Source: Bacteroidales bacterium
GTDB taxonomy: Bacteria; Bacteroidota; Bacteroidia; Bacteroidales; JALTDM01
Reading direction: 5' to 3'
Length of the DNA: 10,595 bases
Assembly (NCBI GenBank): GCA_027074135.1
Contig: JALTDM010000115.1
Coordinates: 1 to 10,595 of the forward strand
Numbering within the stretch: the first letter of the stretch is position 1; every line of letters begins with the position of its first letter. A program made the translations under genes and the position numbers. The notes beneath the pieces are model-generated. The model ran no database searches, had not been told where the DNA came from, and was given only the letters and a program-made list of their open reading frames with translations. This document shows, in pieces, positions 7,688-10,595 of the stretch.

Positions 7688-7775
7688 TTTAACTTTAATA
7701 TCAAAGATAAAATTGGGAAATTTACAACATCAAAACAGGCAACACTTTTTAACCGTTTTTCAGATTTACTTTTTA

Positions 7776-7877
7776 TTAAATTTCACGAAAAATTTCTAAT
7801 CTATTTTCTAAAAAGGTAATGTCCTGTTTTTGTGTGTCTGAGGTTTCACTTTTGTAAAAATAATCAAAATTATTTTG
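7776..7877 (-). pseudogene. 3' remnant of an unrecognised gene
   Basis: Read leftwards, 33 sense codons end at the stop at 7778-7776 and give a normal-looking hydrophilic C-terminus, including SETSDTQKQDITFLENRLEI. The frame begins directly after a stop at 7880-7878. One extra base in the A-run there would extend it upstream with plausible residues (KIINKNNFDYF). No start codon is found, and the inverted-repeat element at 7889-7933 interrupts anything further upstream. I do not recognise the family. It could be the tail of the same lost gene as 7963-8206 or of a different one. Chance coding appearance is possible over so few codons. Confidence 0.33.
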
Positions 7878-7888
7878 TTAATAATTTT

Positions 7889-7933
7889 TTGCAAGAACTA
7901 AGCGGAAGCGTAGCCGAAGCGAAATTCTTGCAA
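7889..7933. repeat. 45-bp element with perfect 9-bp inverted ends
   Basis: TTGCAAGAA at 7889-7897 and TTCTTGCAA at 7925-7933 are perfect inverted complements around a 27-base core. The core is far richer in GC than its surroundings and holds two GAAGCG copies (7905-7910 and 7916-7921) separated by TAGCC. A transcript could form a long stem with a structured loop. No proper T-run follows on either strand, so it is not a standard terminator. The form recalls REP-like or small non-autonomous repeat elements. Copy number elsewhere in the genome is unknown. Confidence 0.6.
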
Positions 7934-7962
7934 TTGTCTTATGTCTTTTTCTTCTTTCATAA

Positions 7963-8206
7963 CTATTCCTCCCAATTAAATGATTTGTCATAGTTAAATT
8001 TTGGCACTTTTCTTTGGTATGCCTTTTTGTTCATAGCAACATAACCTAACAGTAATATTGTTGTTTCAGGACTTGGCAAAGCTCCACGCATTTTCGTTGT
8101 TCATTTAAAATCCCTGTGCAACCTCTCTAATCAATTCCGGAATCATATTGTAGATAGCTAAAACCTCTCTGTTGTCATCCTGCAATAATGCATTTAAATA
8201 ACATTT
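7963..8206 (-). pseudogene. Decayed C-terminal fragment of an unrecognised minus-strand gene
   Basis: Two minus-strand frames join into about 80 codons of good protein-like sequence. The upstream part (8206-8105) includes LLQDDNREVLAIYNMIPELI. The downstream part (8091-7963) starts MRGALPSPETTILLLGY and ends in KSFNWEE and a TAG stop. Between them a third frame reads LNEQRK, so adding one T in the run near 8105 and one A in the run near 8092 gives a continuous chain. Upstream of 8206 the frame meets a stop and no homologous-looking sequence continues, so the 5' part is missing. I do not recognise the family. The downstream 42-codon piece alone has an ATG and could be mistaken for a small gene. 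Confidence 0.45.
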
Positions 8207-8209
8207 TTA

Positions 8210-8241
8210 TTTGGTAGAGAAGGAGAACTTATATACCTTTA
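8210..8241 (+). promoter_or_regulatory. Candidate promoter for the small T9SS protein gene
   Basis: TTTG at 8210-8213 and TACCTTTA at 8234-8241 (seven of eight positions of TAnnTTTG) are 20 bases apart, matching Bacteroidota promoter spacing. A transcript would start near 8248, just before the ATG at 8262. The AAGGAG-like run near 8218-8225 lies upstream of that start, so it is probably not a ribosome-binding site. Confidence 0.4.
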
Positions 8242-8261
8242 CCTATCCAAACATATTTACG

Positions 8262-8753
8262 ATGCGATTATTTTATAAAATTTTTATCGGTTTTATTTGC
8301 ATTACACTTTTTCCACCTGCACTGCAGGCACAAGAATCTCCAACAGTATCCGGTGGTGTAGCGACAGGAACAAGTGGCTCTGTGAGTTTTTCTATTGGAC
8401 AAGTTCTTTACAAATCTCAAACAGGAACTAATGGATATTCTATTACTGAAGGAGTTCAACAACCCTATGAAATTTCTATTGTCTATGGAATCCCGGAATC
8501 AAGCAACCTAAATATTTCAGTTTATCCAAATCCGACCACAAACTATTTGGCAATAAAAACAGACAATTATAAGTCCCCAAAATTGCAATTTTTCGTCATT
8601 GATATCAATGGACAAATTCTAAAAGAAGCTAAAATACGACAAAACAAAACTCTGATAAAAACAGATAATTGGGTCACCGGAACTTATTTCATTAAAATAA
8701 CAAACAATAAAAATCATATAAAAACTTTTAAGATTATAAAAAACAATTTTTAA
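8262..8753 (+). CDS. Small secreted protein with type IX secretion C-terminal sorting domain
   Basis: The 163-residue protein has a signal peptide (about 1-23, ending in LQA before QESPTV). A short glycine/serine-rich motif follows (about 28-70: SGGVATG, SVSFSIGQVLY, TEGVQQPYE), of a kind found at the start of many small Bacteroidota secreted proteins. The C-terminus is a T9SS type A sorting domain from about 83 to the end, with VYPNP (87-91), a central beta region, WVTGTYFIKI (137-146) and a basic KTFKIIK tail. It would cross the inner membrane by Sec, be cleaved, then be passed to the surface by the type IX system. The ATG at 8262 is chosen because it begins the signal peptide; the open frame extends upstream without a better start. 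There is almost no passenger domain, so any function besides surface display is unknown. Confidence 0.9.
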   Translation: MRLFYKIFIGFICITLFPPALQAQESPTVSGGVATGTSGSVSFSIGQVLYKSQTGTNGYSITEGVQQPYEISIVYGIPESSNLNISVYPNPTTNYLAIKTDNYKSPKLQFFVIDINGQILKEAKIRQNKTLIKTDNWVTGTYFIKITNNKNHIKTFKIIKNNF

Positions 8754-8918
8754 TTTTAGTTGATGGTTGTAATGATTTGAGAATTGTTGTATCAAAATAA
8801 GGTTGTATGTTTTATTCTTCTTTTGTGGAGAAAAAAGAAATTATCTTTTCATAAATCCATACAGTTCCCCAAATTATCACTTTCATCAACAAATTAAAAC
8901 AAAATAAAACTCAAACCA

Positions 8919-10577
8919 ATGAAAGCACAAATTATTATTTTTTTAAAAGTATTAGGAGTCTTAATTATTTACAATCTATTAATTTTATCTTCGGTTTTTG
9001 GACAAGTGCCGGAATCTATGAGTTATCAAGCAGTAGTAAGAGACGCCAACAATAATTTGGTTACAAATCAAACCATAGGAATGCAAATAAGCATTATTCA
9101 AGACTCAACGATGGGATCTCCCGTTTATGTAGAGACTCAAATACCAACAACAAATGCAAATGGTCTTGTAACTGTAGAAATTGGTTCGGGTTCTGTTATT
9201 AGTGGAGATTTTTCTTCTATTGACTGGTCAAACGGACCATATTTTATTAAAACAGAAATTGACCTCAATGGAGGTTCAAATTATACGATATCCGGTACAA
9301 CACAACTATTAAGTGTGCCTTATGCATTGTATGCAAAAAACTCCGAAAATACCGGAAATGCTTGGAGCTTAACCGGCAATGAAGGAACAGTGCCCGGAAC
9401 AAATTTTATTGGGACAACAGATAATGCTGATTTAGAGATAAAAATAAATAATTCGACAAAGACCCGCATAACAAATAAAGGACAAATTGAAATATTAAAT
9501 ACCGGATACTCAGTGTTTGTCGGACAATATGCCGGAGCAGCAGACGATTTAAGTAATAATTATAATGTTTTCATTGGGTATAGTTCCGGTAAAACAAATA
9601 CATCAGGTTATCACAATACTGCAATAGGTACTTATTCTTTAAGAGATAATACCACCGGCTCGAATAATACAGCTATTGGGAATAGTTCACTTGAATATAA
9701 TACTACAGGTTATGACAATACTGCTGTGGGATATATGACTCTTACTTATGACACAACAGGTTATTGTAATACTGCAATTGGTACAAGTGCTTTATTCCAC
9801 AACACTTCAGGATACGAAAATACGGCAATTGGCTGGGGAGCTTTGGCAGACAATACAACAGGAATCAGAAACTCTGCAAATGGATATCAGGTATTAACAA
9901 ATAATACTACGGGTAGTTATAATACAGCATCAGGCTGGAGAAGTTTAGCAGAAAATACTACAGGTAACAGTAACACTTCCATAGGATATGCCGCTTTATC
10001 TAATAATACTACAGAAAGTTATAATACTGCTATAGGTTTTGCGGCTTACTATAACAACAACTACTATAATTCTACAGCCATAGGTTATGAGACTGAAATA
10101 ACAGCAAACAATCAAATAAGATTAGGTAATAGCGATATTACCAGCATTGGTGGCTTTGTAAGTTGGACAAATGTTTCGGATAAAAGATTCAAGAAAGATA
10201 TAAAAGAAGATGTTCATGGTTTGGATTTCATTATGAAATTGCATCCTGTTACTTACCACTTAGACATGAACGCCATTGCTAAATTTTTAAATACTCCGGA
10301 CAGTTTAAGGTTATATAAAGCAGAACAAATCAAAGAACAAATGGTGTGCTCGGGATTTATTGCACAAGAAGTGGAACAAGCTGCAGAAGATGTAGGATAC
10401 AAATTTAGCGGAGTGGACAAACCAAAAAACAACAACGATTACTATGGATTAAGATACGCTGAATTTGTAGTACCGCTAGTAAAAGCTGTGCAAGAACAAC
10501 AAAAAATCATAGAAAAACAACAGAAAGAAATTGACGAACTAAAAAAATTAGTTAATGATTTGATAAATAAACAATAA
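8919..10577 (+). CDS. Secreted tail-fibre-like protein with 17-residue repeats and a peptidase S74 domain
   Basis: The 552-residue protein begins with a long signal peptide (about 1-28, cleavage near VFG/Q). Residues about 30-140 form a beta domain recurrent at the N-terminus of Bacteroidota tail-fibre-domain proteins (MSYQAVVRDANNNLV to LLSVPYALYAK). Residues about 216-398 are Asn/Thr/Gly-rich repeats. The peptidase S74 / intramolecular chaperone domain starts at about 420 with SDKRFKKDI. The last ~30 residues are a Gln/Lys/Glu-rich coiled coil. In phage tail spikes this domain drives trimer formation and often cuts itself off at a conserved serine; Ser420 is the candidate here. The signal peptide argues for a surface fibre of the bacterium rather than a phage virion part. 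No type IX sorting tail is seen. It lies 165 bases after the T9SS gene, with no strong promoter between them, so shared expression is possible. Confidence 0.9.
   Translation: MKAQIIIFLKVLGVLIIYNLLILSSVFGQVPESMSYQAVVRDANNNLVTNQTIGMQISIIQDSTMGSPVYVETQIPTTNANGLVTVEIGSGSVISGDFSSIDWSNGPYFIKTEIDLNGGSNYTISGTTQLLSVPYALYAKNSENTGNAWSLTGNEGTVPGTNFIGTTDNADLEIKINNSTKTRITNKGQIEILNTGYSVFVGQYAGAADDLSNNYNVFIGYSSGKTNTSGYHNTAIGTYSLRDNTTGSNNTAIGNSSLEYNTTGYDNTAVGYMTLTYDTTGYCNTAIGTSALFHNTSGYENTAIGWGALADNTTGIRNSANGYQVLTNNTTGSYNTASGWRSLAENTTGNSNTSIGYAALSNNTTESYNTAIGFAAYYNNNYYNSTAIGYETEITANNQIRLGNSDITSIGGFVSWTNVSDKRFKKDIKEDVHGLDFIMKLHPVTYHLDMNAIAKFLNTPDSLRLYKAEQIKEQMVCSGFIAQEVEQAAEDVGYKFSGVDKPKNNNDYYGLRYAEFVVPLVKAVQEQQKIIEKQQKEIDELKKLVNDLINKQ
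9615..10022 (+). repeat. Eight tandem 51-bp (17-residue) repeats within the tail-fibre-like gene
   Basis: Residues 233-368 are eight consecutive units of exactly 17 residues with the pattern NTAIGxxxLxxNTTGxx. A related unit precedes them (NVFIG..., 9564-9614), and shorter diverged ones follow (about 10023-10112). The DNA copies differ at many positions, so the array is old rather than recently amplified. The regular NTAIG step suggests a stacked beta coil, comparable in style to the head repeats of trimeric adhesins. Confidence 0.9.
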
Positions 10578-10595
10578 TAAATTATGGGATCATAA

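Larger units (their letters stand above)
7688..8261. other. Degenerate intergenic region with gene remnants and an inverted-repeat element
   Basis: There is no intact gene in these 574 bases. They contain two stretches of protein-like minus-strand sequence (7776-7877 and 7963-8206), a 45-bp element with inverted ends between them, and a candidate rightward promoter at 8210-8241. A leftward TATCTTTG box at 7709-7702 points into the phoH 3' end but has no gene to serve. The layout suggests an old insertion or a lost gene between phoH and the secreted-protein genes. Confidence 0.55.

Noticed and set aside
7702..7709. Leftward TATCTTTG box as a promoter antisense to phoH
   Set aside because: There is no spaced -33 element and no leftward gene for it to serve. 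The motif recurs by chance in AT-rich DNA.
7963..8091. A stand-alone 42-codon minus-strand gene starting at the ATG at 8091
   Set aside because: The protein-like sequence continues upstream in the other two frames, so this is better read as part of a broken larger gene.
9564..10112. Regular repeats as a CRISPR array
   Set aside because: The repeats are in-frame 51-base coding units with diverged DNA and no constant-repeat/variable-spacer structure.
8919..10577. Fibre gene as part of a prophage
   Set aside because: It has a secretion signal and a Bacteroidota N-terminal domain, and no phage structural, lysis or integrase genes are present in the window.
10578..10595. ATG near the right edge as a new gene start
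   Set aside because: It encodes only three residues before a TAA stop.

Overview
The window looks like a chromosomal piece from an anaerobic member of the Bacteroidota, probably Bacteroidales-like. Supporting signs are the low GC content, the absence of Shine-Dalgarno sequences before genes, TAnnTTTG-type promoter boxes, a type IX secretion (T9SS) C-terminal sorting domain, the long Bacteroidota form of signal peptidase I, and a very large oxygen-sensitive-type iron-sulfur ATPase/dehydratase protein typical of strict anaerobes. The genus cannot be fixed from the sequence alone.

Layout. Positions 1-398 are mostly non-coding and may hold a divergent promoter region; the first ~50 bases look like the start of a minus-strand membrane or secreted protein that leaves the window. 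queD (399-854) encodes the 6-carboxytetrahydropterin synthase of queuosine/7-deazaguanine synthesis. A single giant gene (964-5263, about 1433 codons) follows. It encodes a fused acyl-CoA dehydratase activase plus dehydratase-like protein, and two one-base losses near 1326 and 4115 break it into three reading frames. Next comes a probable two-gene operon, lepB (5370-6737) and phoH (6737-7687), joined by a one-base stop/start overlap.

Positions 7688-8261 lack an intact gene. They hold the decayed minus-strand 3' ends of one or two unrecognised genes, separated by a 45-bp element with perfect 9-bp inverted ends. The right end carries two secreted-protein genes: a small T9SS-sorted protein (8262-8753) and a tail-fibre-like protein (8919-10577). 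The latter has a signal peptide, a Bacteroidota N-terminal beta domain, eight exact-length 17-residue repeats, a peptidase S74 chaperone-type domain and a C-terminal coiled coil.

How the parts relate. The genes do not form one pathway. LepB would process the signal peptides of exported proteins such as the two at the right end. The most interesting items are the giant enzyme, whose cysteine pattern is duplicated in both its ATPase and catalytic halves; the indels, all of which read as losses of one base from a short run; and the secreted S74 protein paired with a T9SS mini-protein. I see no CRISPR array, tRNA, rRNA or intact mobile element.
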